The position numbers were made by a program, and so were the translations under genes. Shown in pieces: positions 54,749 to 64,000 of a DNA stretch of 64,000 bases. The notes below the pieces were generated by a model. It ran no database searches. It saw nothing but the letters and a program-made list of their open reading frames with translations, and was not told the DNA's origin. How positions within the stretch are numbered: the stretch's first letter is position 1; each line of letters starts with the position of its first letter. The stretch comes from Sorghum bicolor (taxonomy: Eukaryota; Streptophyta; Magnoliopsida; Poales; Poaceae), in the NCBI RefSeq assembly GCF_000003195.3, contig NC_012873.2, positions 49,943,166 through 50,007,165 of the forward strand, written 5' to 3'.

Positions 54749-57700
54749 ATGGCCGTCAACTTCATCGTTCCTGAGGTCAGCCCTTCATTCCATCTCCTAT
54801 ACCTTTTCTCACACCCCTGTTCATCTGCAATCCATCTTACTGAATATATTTCTTTTTCTTTGTTTCCCCCCTTTTTTTACCTTCAAAATCATTAGGATTT
54901 GGCCAACAAAATTGTCATTTCCACCGATCAACCTCATCTCCAATGCCTTGGCCCGTTAGGGGATCCAGATCCAACCGATCTCATCAATGCAGAAACAAAC
55001 AGGATTCCTTTTAGGGCCGAGAACTTTTCTTTGGATTTGTGGAATGATACTTTCCGTTCTTGGCCCAGCCCTACTGTAGGATGGACAGATTGGTTTTTGA
55101 GGGTTAGCAACTCAAATGAAGTCCAGTGGGGTGAGAGAAAGTTAGACCAATGCATTAGGTTGTCCATTGCTGATATGCATAGGAATGAGTCACTGCTGAT
55201 AGCTGCATCATATTTCTGGTCAGACACGCTCAATGCTTTTGTCTTCGGCCACGACCCTGCTTCTCCCACACTTGCCGATGTGGCTATGCTTACAGGCCTA
55301 GATATATCTTCTGCCGATAGCACCCATTTCTTCGATACCAAACCCAAGGCCAAGGTAGAAACTCGTGCTATCGGCGGTTGGTCAGGGTACATCCAAAAAT
55401 ACAGCCGAACAGGCCCTGTCAACATAAAAGAGCAGACCTGTTTCCTGAACATGTGGTTAGATAATTTCGTGTTTTGCGGCCGATCGGCAGGACCAACCTC
55501 CGTCTACTTAGCAGCAGCAGAAAATCTGGCTAATGGTGGCCGATTTCCTCTCGGCCGATACCTGCTCGGTGCAGCCTACCACCTCCTTCACCAAGTGACT
55601 AGGAAACTCTTACTCGGCCAGTCTATCGGCAACTTAGGAGGTCCCTGGTGGTTCATCAACATGTGGCTCAATCTCCATCTGCACAAGCGCCTTGAGTTTG
55701 ACCTTTTCGCACAGCGTTTTCCAAGGGACATAGCCGAGAACCATCAACTGGATAAGGAAGAATCGGCAACACGTCCTCCCCTGAATTTTGGTGAAGCTGT
55801 CATAGTTCTCCCTGGTTCAGGGGGTAATGCAGACCAGGTTAGCCGATTCTTCCAGACCTTGTATGAAGGCTTAACCAGAGATGAGCGAGCATGGTTAGCT
55901 TATGACGATCCAGACAGTATGTTTCCTCTGGTCTTCAACCCGTTCAATGATGCCCTTGACACGGACCATGAAGTGAAGATGGCACTGATCACCCCAGAGC
56001 CATACCAGTGAATTTCTTTGGTAGTGGCAAAAACACCATCCAGACCAACGAGTTTTACAACCCATCGGCATTAGCTCGTCAATTAGCTTTCGGCCAGCTG
56101 CCGATTGCACTCTGTTATGCCGATGTGATAAAACCCAGAGAAGCCATCACTAGCCTTCTTGAATGGATTCGAGTAGCTCAACTGCCATCAAGTGCCGATA
56201 CAGATGTAGACCTGTCAGAGTGGGTTCTAGCCGCTTTCATTACTCAGGCATACAAACAATGGTGGGCAGAATGGAAGGAACATATGTTCTGTAAATCGGC
56301 TCTCACATATCGCGGCATGATCGACCCCGAGTACGAAGTTCCCGATGACACTGTAAGTATTCTTGAACTGATGTTTCAATTCTTATTTCTATTTCCATCG
56401 GTAACTTACTCTTTATGTGCCTTGCAGGTTGACAACACCCCTCCATCAGTCAGCAGGAGTGGCAAGCCGATTGACCTGTTTGCACCAGGTCAAATCTCTT
56501 CAATCGGCCACAATGCTCCCACTCTGGCCGCCATCGTGCATCGAGGCATACGCCTTAAGAAAGTTACCACCAAGAGAACTCAGACATCACCATCGGTAGC
56601 TGCTTCTACCCTAGCACAGGCTTTTAAGGTAACTGTTAAACCTCTTCATTCATACCGATCTTACTTTTACATCGGCTATACTCCTACTCACAAATTCTTC
56701 TTTTCTGTAACAGCAAACCAGTGCATCGGCAAGAACCAAAAGCAAAGGCGCCGATGCCCCCCAGTCCAGCCAGCAGAAGAGAAAAGGTGCCAAGAGTACC
56801 AGGGCACAAACCAAGTGCCAAAAAGTAGCAACTCCTCCTCCTCCGGTATCTCCCATTCCGGTGGAATCTTCTCCTTCTCCCCCAGAAACAGAGACTCAGC
56901 AAGCACCATCTCCCCCTCAACCGCAAGAAGCACCGCAAGCGGAAGAACCCCAGCAAGAAGAACCTCAATTAGAAGCACTCCAGCCAGAAGACACATCAGC
57001 CGATGTAGGCGAGCAAACTACCGATCCGGCAGGTTCAATCATATCGTCGGTAGTTTCTTCAATCTAGACAAGCATCATCCCTCCTCAAGGTAACACATTT
57101 TTATAACATTACTACCAATAAACTTATTCCTTTTTGGCCTTATAACCCCTTCTGTTAATTTTCAGCTGACGTAGTTCCATCGGCAACTCTGGCCGATCAA
57201 CCCATGGTTCCATCGGCATCTTCCAGTCAGAGGCGAGAGATAGCCTTGAAGCAAGTAAGCCATCCAATCTCCATCAATACTGTTTGCCGATGCTCTGATC
57301 ATAGAATGACTCACTTTGTTTTCCTTTTCAGGAACAGGATTCTCCCGATAGCCTATTCTCCTTTGCCATTGATATCTCTAAAGACGAAGGTGAGGAAGCA
57401 AGTTCCTCCCGGGCAGTTGGGATCGCATCGGCAGAGATTAGGGCTAAGCTGGAAGAACTGTCGGCTCTCCTTCATCAAGACACGGCTCAACTGGTCGATG
57501 ACTCCGACCAGGCCAAGGTTCTGTTCAAGACCCTCAGAGGCCAGATTCCTGCCGATGCCGAAGAAGTCCTTTTCCAGGCCGCACATCTGGAGAGTCGTCA
57601 GCTGCAGTACCAGAGGGCCGCCCGGCGCCTTGCCGACAGAGCTGCTCAGACCCGGCTTTCTGAGGAGATGATGAAAGAGAAGCTCTTGACGATGAGAAGC

Positions 57701-58026
57701 ACAAGAACATCGGCACTTTGAAGTCCTCAGGAAACGTACTGAAGCAGAAGATCTCCGACCTATCAGCAAAACGAGAAGCCCTGTTGGCAGAACTCAAGCA
57801 GGTGGAGGATGCCCTATCCCAAGCCCAACAGGAAGAGAGTCAACTGCCAGAGACCATCAAGCTCCTTGAACAAGAACGAAACGCCCATGGTTGCAAAGCA
57901 TTGCAGTTGAAGAAGAAGTTGAAGCCGATAGAAGGCTCTGCTGATGAAGACGTCAAAGAAATAGAAGCAGCCAATCAGATCCGCCTGCGCGCTATATCAG
58001 CCATCCAAGCGCTGCTAAGTATGTGA
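54749..58026 (+). pseudogene. Plant mobile domain (PMD) gene with coiled-coil tail, antisense in Tat element
   Basis: The six-exon model is 54749-54775, 54896-56352, 56428-56628, 56714-57089, 57166-57254 and 57332-58026. All junctions are GT-AG and all phases agree if three lesions are allowed: a 1-nt frameshift near 56007, a TAG at 57065, and a 1-nt frameshift near 57685. The product would be about 950 residues. The first 490 residues form a PMD (PF10536-like): FVFGHDPASPTLADVAMLTG, LDNFVFCGRSAGPTS and WWFINMWLNLHLH are typical. A Pro/Gln/Glu-rich linker follows (PPPPVSPIPVESSPSPPE). The C-terminus is a long Glu/Lys/Leu coiled coil ending at 58026. PMD proteins include Arabidopsis MAIN/MAIL1 and many transposon-borne copies. 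Its role in the element is unknown. The lesion count is low, so inactivation looks recent. Confidence 0.82.
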
Positions 58027-58183
58027 ACTCCTCATCGGCAACACATCGGCCTTTTCCTGCTTTTCAGCTTTCTTGATGTTTAGTCTAACCGATAGGACTG
58101 TTATCGGCATCTTTTGCAACATTAAGTCCGGCCTTAGATACATCTCAATCCAGCCGATAGGAATGTTATCGACATTTAAACGT
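58027..58183 (+). other. Spacer between convergent PMD gene and pol
   Basis: This 157-bp gap separates the PMD gene stop (58026, plus) from the pol stop (58184, minus). It contains several ATCGGCA/CCGATAGGA words. The two genes converge, so their 3' ends probably overlap as RNAs. Confidence 0.6.
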
Positions 58184-61100
58184 TCATGCATCAACCCATA
58201 TGCTGGGGTAGTATTTCTTTAAATATTTACCATTTAATGCTCTGGGAAATTCGACTCCTTCGAGAGTTTCCAAAATGTAGGCATTACCAGGAGCCGATCG
58301 ACTTATCCGATAAGGGCTCTCCCAATTGGGAGACCACTTCCCAAACTTTGAACTTTTAGTCCCGATCGGTAAGATTAATTTCCATACTAAGTCTCCATCG
58401 GCAAATTCCTTAGCCTTTACCTTCTTATTGTACCATCTGGCAATTCTTTTCTTATTCTCTTCTATACTCATCAAAGCCCTCAGCCGATGCCCTGCTAGAT
58501 CATCCAACTCGTCTGTCATCAGAGTAGCATAATCATCGGCAGCCAACTGATCTTGAAAAGATAGTCGCCTAGATCCAGCCTTAATTTCCCAAGGCAACAC
58601 AGCATCATGTCCATACACCAACTGATAAGGCGAAACCTTGGTCGATCCATGACAAGCCATTCGGTAAGACCATAAAGCTTCGTTTAACAATGTGTGCCAT
58701 CGCTTAGGATTCTCCTCAATTTTTCGTTTGATGAGCTTGATAATTCCCTTGTTGGATGCCTCGGCCTGCCCGTTAGCTTGAGCATAATAAGGAGAAGAGT
58801 TTAACACCTTAATTCCCATACCGATTGCAAATTCATCAAATTCCCCTGATGTGAATATAGTACCCTGATCGGTAGTGATCGTCTGAGGAATCCCAAATCG
58901 GTAAATAATATACTCCTTCACAAAATCAATCATATTGGCCGATGTAACTTTCTTCAAAGGAATAGCTTCAACCCATTTAGTGAATAATCGGTGGCAACTA
59001 GAATAAACTTATGCCCCTTGCTAGATGGTGGATAAATTTGGCCGATCAAATCAATAGCCCATCCCCGGAACGGCCAAGGTTTGATAATAGGATTCATGGC
59101 CGATGCGGGTGCTCTTTGAATATTGCCAAATTTTTGACATCCTTGACATCCCTTGAAATATTTAAAGCAATCCTCAAGTATGGTCGGCCAGTAATATCCA
59201 TTCCTCCTAATCATCCACTTCATCTTGAAAGCCGACTGATGTGCTCCACATACCCCTTCATGGATTTCTCCCATCAAACTTCTAGATTCATCATCACCCA
59301 AGCATCGGAGAAGAATCCCATCAATAGTTCGGTAGTACAATTCATCTTCGAGGAGCACATACTTGGTGGCTTGAAACCGAACTCGCCTTTCAACTCTCTT
59401 AGATGGATCTTTCAAATAATCAACGATCTCTTTTCTCCAATCATCGGCACCAATTGCCAATATTGCATCAATCATAGGCTGATATCCCGAGGCATGCTGA
59501 GCCAACCGATTGGCCTCTTCATTATGCAATCGAGGAATATACTCTAATCAGAAATCCTTCAATTCCTTCAACAATTGCATACTCCGCTCGTAATAAGTTA
59601 TGAGAACTTCACTTCGGCATTCATAGCTTCCAGCCAATTGATTTATAACCAGCATAGAATCCCCGAAGACTTCGACAGCATCAGCATGAACCTCCCTCAG
59701 CAATTCTAATCCTTTTATCAAAGCTTGATACTCAGCCTGATTATTTGTTGACGTGGCAACAATCGGCAAGGAAAACTCATACTTCCTTCCCCGAGGGGAA
59801 ATTAATACTATACCGATTCCTGCCCCCCGGTCGTATGTAGATCCATCAAAGAACAGCGTCCAAGGTACAATTTCCAAGGCTTCCACTGTGCCGCAATGTT
59901 GAGTTACCAAATCGGCCATAATCTGCCCCTTAATGGCTTTAGCCGATTCATAACGCAGATCGAACTCCGACAATGCCAGAATCCACTTACCGATCCTGCC
60001 ACTCATAATCGACATAGACAGCATGTACCGGACCACATCATCCTTGCAAATAACAGTGCACTCGGCCGATAGCAAGTAGTGCCTTAACTTGATACAAGAG
60101 AAATATAAGCACAAGCACAGTTTCTCAATAGCCGAATATCTGGTCTCAGCATCAATCAACCTCCTGCTTAAATAATAAATTACACGCTTCTTCCCTTCAA
60201 ACTCTTGAATTAAAGCCGAACCGATGACCATCCCACCGGTAGACAGATACAACCTGAAGGGCTTTCCTTGCTGAGGTGGAATTAGAATAGGAGGATTCAC
60301 TAAATAATTCTTGATTTCATCCAGAGCCAACTGTTGTTCAGCTCCCCAAACAAACTCTTGATCGGGCTTTAGCTTAAGAAGAGGACTGAAAGCACGAATT
60401 TTACCAGACAAATTAGATATAAACCTTCTGATAAAATTTACCTTGCCGATCAAAGACTGGAGCTCGGTCTTGTTGGTAGGGGCCACTATCTTATTGATGG
60501 CATCAATAGATCTTCGACTGATTTCAATCCCCCGTTGGTGTACCATGAAACCAAGAAACTGTCCTGCCGATACACCAAATGCACACTTATTGGGGTTCAT
60601 TTTCAAACCATGCTTCCTTGTGCATTCCAACACCTTTCGCAAATCGGCAAGATGCTTTGTGAAATCTCCAGACTTAACCACCACATCATCAATATAAATC
60701 TCCACCAGCTTGCCGATGAACTCATGAAATATGAAATTCATGGCCTTTTGATAAGTAGCACCAGCATTCTTTAAGCCAAAGGTCATGACTATCCATTCAA
60801 ACAATCCAACATGACCAGGGCACCTGAACGCGGTCTTTGGAATATCCTCTTCAGCCATGAATATTTGATTGTATCCTGCATTGTCATCCATAAAGCTAAT
60901 AATCCGATGCCCAGCCGTAGCGTCGACTAGCAGATCGGCAACTGGCATTGGGTATCCATCCATCGGTGTAGCTTTATTGAGATTCCTGAAATCAATGCAG
61001 ACCCGAAGCTTCCCGTTCTTCTTGTAGACCAGAACAACATTGGAAATCCATTCGGCATACCGACACTGCCGAATAAATTTGGCTTCAATAAGTTTGGTTA

Positions 61101-61416
61101 TTTCGGCCTTGATGTCGGGAAGAATATTAGGATTGCATCGGCGAGCCGGCTGCTGATGTGGCCAAAATCCAGACTTGATAGGTAAACGATGTTCGACAAT
61201 TGATCGGTCCAAACCAGGCATCTCAGTATAATCCCAAGCAAAGTAATCTTTATACTCCTTTAACAAATCAGTTAACTGTTGCTTACACTCAGAATCTAAC
61301 TTAGCACTAATAAAAGTGGGTCTAGGCTTATCACCACTACCTATATCTACTTCTACTAGATCATCGGCCGATGTGAACCCCTGGCCTAACTTTCCATCAT
61401 CGGCGAACCTATCCAT
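58184..61416 (-). pseudogene. Tat element pol: RT, RNase H, second RNase H, integrase
   Basis: The ATG at 61416 overlaps the gag-protease stop (TAATG). RT shows KNGKLRVCIDFRNLNKAT, MDDNAGYNQI, FGLKNAGATYQKAM and catalytic YIDDVVVKS. A Ty3-type RNase H follows (SRRLIDAETRYSAIEK). A second, plant/archaeal-type RNase H reads LFFDGSTYDRGAGIGIVL, NNQAEYQALIKGL and GDSMLVINQL; this is a mark of the Tat lineage. Integrase has the HHCC region (HEGVCGAHQSAFKMK, CQGCQKF) and the core (ATDY, TTDQGTIF, SSPYYAQANGQAEASNKG). An in-frame TGA lies at 59548-59550 and a 1-nt frameshift lies near 58985, inside the integrase core. Stop is at 58184. Confidence 0.92.
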
Positions 61417-64000
61417 TAGAAACCTTCGTCAGAACCGACTGCTTGGATCGGTGGAATCTCGTAATCGGCAACCTTGAGAAAATCCTTTTCCCAAATTTCT
61501 CTTGAAATACACCTAGTCCCTTCATAGGTGTCTGCCTCTACCGATGCGATGACATAAGAAGAATCTCCTGGGACAATTTCAATCTTGTCACCTACCCACT
61601 GGACCAAGCATTGGTGCATTGTAGAAGGGATGCAACAATTAGCATGAATCCAATCTCTTCCCAACAGTAAGTTGTAAGCACCCTTTCCACTAATCACAAA
61701 GAAGGTCGTCGGCAAGGTTTTACTGCCGATGGTCAACTCTGCACATATCGCCCCCTTGACCGGAGACACGTTCCCTTCAAAATCTTTGAGCATCATATCG
61801 GTCTTGGTTAAATCCTGATCCCCTTTTCCAAGCTTCCGATACACTGCATATGGCATGATATTAATAGCGGCTCCACCATCAACCAGAATCTTGGTCATTG
61901 GCTGACCATCCACTTTTCCTTTAACAAACAGGGCCTTGAGATGCTGCCTTTCGTCATCGGCGGGCTTCTCGAAGATAGTCGTCATCGGATCTAGAGCCAA
62001 CTGAGCTATTTGGTCGGAAAACTCCACCTCATCATCACTGGATGGTGCAAGGAACTCCATCGGCAACATAAATACCATGTTGACATCTGCCGATGGACTT
62101 CTCCCCTTAAGATCTGATCGTTGCTGATCCCCAGACTGTCTAGAGCTCTCCCCCTTGCTCAACTCTTCTCGCCTTTCGCGCTGCAGTATTCTCTTCTGAG
62201 TCCTGGTCAATCCCTCCGGACACCAGGGAGGAAGTTGCTGCTGCCTTACCGACGAGCGATGATTTTCCCTTGACTCTACCCGATAATTATTGGCATCCCT
62301 GCAGAAGATGAACTCATCGAGAACTCGCGTGTTAGCCATCTCTTCGAGTTCTTCCTGGTTCCTAAGAAAATATTGAACACGATCGCCAAGCCTGTCGTGC
62401 ACGCTGAGCCTGCCCCCAAGCCGATCGTGAACGGACGCTCTTCCTCTGATCGGCCCATTATATCGCCGATTGTCGTCGTAATAGCGCCGATCAGATCTAT
62501 CATGCCAATCATAGCCGTTGCACTCAGGACAATCTCTGATAGTGGGAAGTTTGATATTTTCCTCCCAACAATTAATGAAGAACGAGCAATTCCAGTGATC
62601 CCTGTGCCGATTCCATTCTTGACGACGTCTTTCCTCTTCCCGACGATAATCCTCTTGCTGACGCCGGTACCGATCTTCACGTTGCTGCCAAGTCTCCCAA
62701 GGCCTCCTGTGAGTTATCACAATACCAGATCGGAGAGGCCTTCCTGAGTTAGCTCCCTCCTGGATCAAGCCTTTTCCTTTGGCATCGGCAGTAGTGACCT
62801 GATGCTGAGGATCCACCGATGCACTTCTTTCAGCCGCTTCCAACATCAAGACTTTGGCCTTTCCCTTAGCATCCAACATGTTTGTCGGGAAAGGATGTTG
62901 ATCGATCTTCATCGGCTTCTGGGTCTTGGAACTGTCAAATTTGATTCTCCCAGACTCTATAGCCGATTGCAGCTGCTGTCTGAAAACCTTGCACTCATTA
63001 GTGTCGTGAGAAGTTGCATTGTGCCACTTGCAATATTTTATCCTTTTTAATTCTTCAGCCGATGGGATCACATGATTAGGTGACAGCTTGATCTGACCTT
63101 CCTGGAGTAGAAAGTCAAATATCTTATTGGCCTTAGTGGTGTCAAACGCGAACTTCTCTGGTTCCTTGTGCCCAAAAGGACAAGACATCGGCTTCTTATT
63201 TTTCTCCCATTCTGCCAAGCCGATGACTGGTTCTTCATCAGAGTCCGAGCTTGCCACTTCATCCACAAATGATACTTTTTTATTCCATGCTCTCTTGGGT
63301 TCGAACGGCTTGATGTCTTGATCAGAAATCCTCTGCACCAGGTGACTTAAGCTTTCAAACTCTTGAGATGCATATTTGTCCCTTATGTGCGGCAACAGAC
63401 CCTGGAAAGCCAAATCGGCTAGCTGCCGATCATCCAGAACTAGACTATAGCATTTGTTTTTTACCTCCTGTATCGTTTGCACAAAACTTTCAACCGATTC
63501 ATCATTACGCTGTCTTAGCTTGACCAAATCGGTGATCTTCTTCTCATGGACCCCAGAAAAGAAATACTTGTGGAATTGTTTCTCCAGATCGGCCCAAGTA
63601 ATCACTGAGTTGGGAGGCAATGAAATAAACCAAGTGAAAGCCGATCCAGACAACGATGACAAGAATAAGCGAACCCTTAACTCATCCCTGTTACCAGCCT
63701 CACCGCATTGAATAATGAACCTGTTGACATGCTCCATGGTTGACGTGTCGTCCTGCCCAGAAAACTTAGTAAAATCCGGTACCTTGTACCGATGTGGAAG
63801 CGGGATCAAATCATATGCGGGAGGATACGGCGTCCGATAAGAGTAAGTGTTGACTTTGGGTTTTATCCCGAATTGGTCTCTCATCGCTTCAGCAATCTTA
63901 TCGGCCCAGTAAGCATCGGCATGTTGCCGATGAGGTGGTTGCGGATCCGGCACTTGCTGGTAAGCTTCCACATGTCTGTGCGGTGCACGATCTGCATGGA
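61416..64000 (-). CDS. Tat element gag-protease ORF (5' end outside the window)
   Basis: The frame is open from the right edge to TAA at 61418-61416, over 860 codons; its true start lies beyond 64000. It carries a retrotransposon gag domain (FSGQDDTSTMEHVNRFI, LSSLSGSAFTWFISLPPNS, WADLEKQFHKYFF, LRQRNDESVESFVQ), then a charged Arg/Glu-rich region and CKWHNATSHDTNEC, a possible metal-binding stretch. It ends with a retropepsin (LVDGGAAINIM with the catalytic Asp, about 61875-61910; YNLLLGRDWIHA). The usual DS/TG triad is DGG here. Gag forms particles and protease matures them. No stop interrupts this ORF, unlike pol. Confidence 0.9.
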   Translation of the reverse strand, partial: HADRAPHRHVEAYQQVPDPQPPHRQHADAYWADKIAEAMRDQFGIKPKVNTYSYRTPYPPAYDLIPLPHRYKVPDFTKFSGQDDTSTMEHVNRFIIQCGEAGNRDELRVRLFLSSLSGSAFTWFISLPPNSVITWADLEKQFHKYFFSGVHEKKITDLVKLRQRNDESVESFVQTIQEVKNKCYSLVLDDRQLADLAFQGLLPHIRDKYASQEFESLSHLVQRISDQDIKPFEPKRAWNKKVSFVDEVASSDSDEEPVIGLAEWEKNKKPMSCPFGHKEPEKFAFDTTKANKIFDFLLQEGQIKLSPNHVIPSAEELKRIKYCKWHNATSHDTNECKVFRQQLQSAIESGRIKFDSSKTQKPMKIDQHPFPTNMLDAKGKAKVLMLEAAERSASVDPQHQVTTADAKGKGLIQEGANSGRPLRSGIVITHRRPWETWQQREDRYRRQQEDYRREEERRRQEWNRHRDHWNCSFFINCWEENIKLPTIRDCPECNGYDWHDRSDRRYYDDNRRYNGPIRGRASVHDRLGGRLSVHDRLGDRVQYFLRNQEELEEMANTRVLDEFIFCRDANNYRVESRENHRSSVRQQQLPPWCPEGLTRTQKRILQRERREELSKGESSRQSGDQQRSDLKGRSPSADVNMVFMLPMEFLAPSSDDEVEFSDQIAQLALDPMTTIFEKPADDERQHLKALFVKGKVDGQPMTKILVDGGAAINIMPYAVYRKLGKGDQDLTKTDMMLKDFEGNVSPVKGAICAELTIGSKTLPTTFFVISGKGAYNLLLGRDWIHANCCIPSTMHQCLVQWVGDKIEIVPGDSSYVIASVEADTYEGTRCISREIWEKDFLKVADYEIPPIQAVGSDEGF

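Larger units (their letters stand above)
53455..64000 (-). mobile_element. Tat-lineage Ty3/gypsy retrotransposon, 3' part, with antisense gene
   Basis: On the minus strand, from the right edge, lie gag and protease, RT, RNase H, a second RNase H-like domain, integrase, then about 4 kb between pol and the 3' LTR. The plus strand of that last stretch carries a multi-exon plant-mobile-domain gene. Dual RNase H and an antisense ORF between integrase and 3' LTR are known features of the Tat group (Grande/RetroSor/Ogre relatives). The 5' LTR lies beyond 64000. Lesions in pol are few: one stop and one frameshift. Confidence 0.88.

Noticed and set aside
62276..62680. ORFs overlapping the Tat gag in other frames, on both strands
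   Set aside because: Shadows of the gag-protease frame, which has clear domains and runs over 860 codons.
1..64000. CRISPR-like or bacterial defence arrays, tRNA and rRNA genes
   Set aside because: The repeats seen are LTRs, MITEs and short words without regular spacers. No cloverleaf or rRNA sequence was recognised, and the sequence is clearly plant nuclear.

Overview
This window is plant nuclear DNA, almost certainly from a grass. It holds nested LTR retrotransposons, a TNP2-type CACTA transposon, Stowaway- and Tourist-like MITEs, and two intron-containing host genes with plant GT-AG splice sites. The mix of SIRE, Tat and CACTA elements and the MITE ends starting GGCCTTGTTTAG suggest a panicoid grass such as sorghum or a close relative. 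The species call is inference; no organelle or bacterial features are present.

Layout. (1) 1-7694: two members of one non-autonomous Ty3/gypsy family in opposite orientations. A minus-strand copy A (LTR 2207-3438, tRNA-Asp-type primer site, 310-codon leader ORF) sits at a breakpoint inside the protease region of a plus-strand copy B (3' LTR 6465-7694). (2) 7695-13833: remains of a CACTA element with a decayed TNP2 transposase gene (10097-13652), carrying a smaller TIR element (8766-9302). (3) 14563-37127: one Ty1/copia element of SIRE type (5' LTR, tRNA-Met primer site, gag, pol, extra 3' ORF, truncated 3' LTR). It is split by a complete 7.5-kb gypsy element C (17227-24718, 5-bp target duplication GAAGG), by a TIR transposon carrying pieces of two host genes (32359-34482), and by an LTR fragment (34566-35509). 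(4) 37128-54000: a gene-bearing island. A plus-strand gene of unknown function (38150-42104, eight exons, 514 codons) converges on a minus-strand BAR-domain / hydroxyproline-rich family gene (43704-49179, ten exons, 620 codons). MITEs lie between, inside and upstream of them. (5) 53455-64000: the 3' part of a minus-strand Tat-lineage Ty3/gypsy element (gag-protease, RT, RNase H, second RNase H, integrase). On its plus strand it carries a separate six-exon gene with its own TATA box, encoding a plant mobile domain protein with a coiled-coil tail.

The two host genes appear intact: every exon phase closes in the splice models worked out here. Nearly all other coding sequence is transposon-derived and broken by stops and frameshifts, many of them C-to-T or G-to-A changes. 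The most unusual content is cargo in retroelements: the antisense plant-mobile-domain gene (54749-58026), the SIRE 3' ORF with a promoter-like leader (29740-30611), and the leader ORF of the non-autonomous gypsy family (1161-2093). No tRNA, rRNA or CRISPR features were seen.
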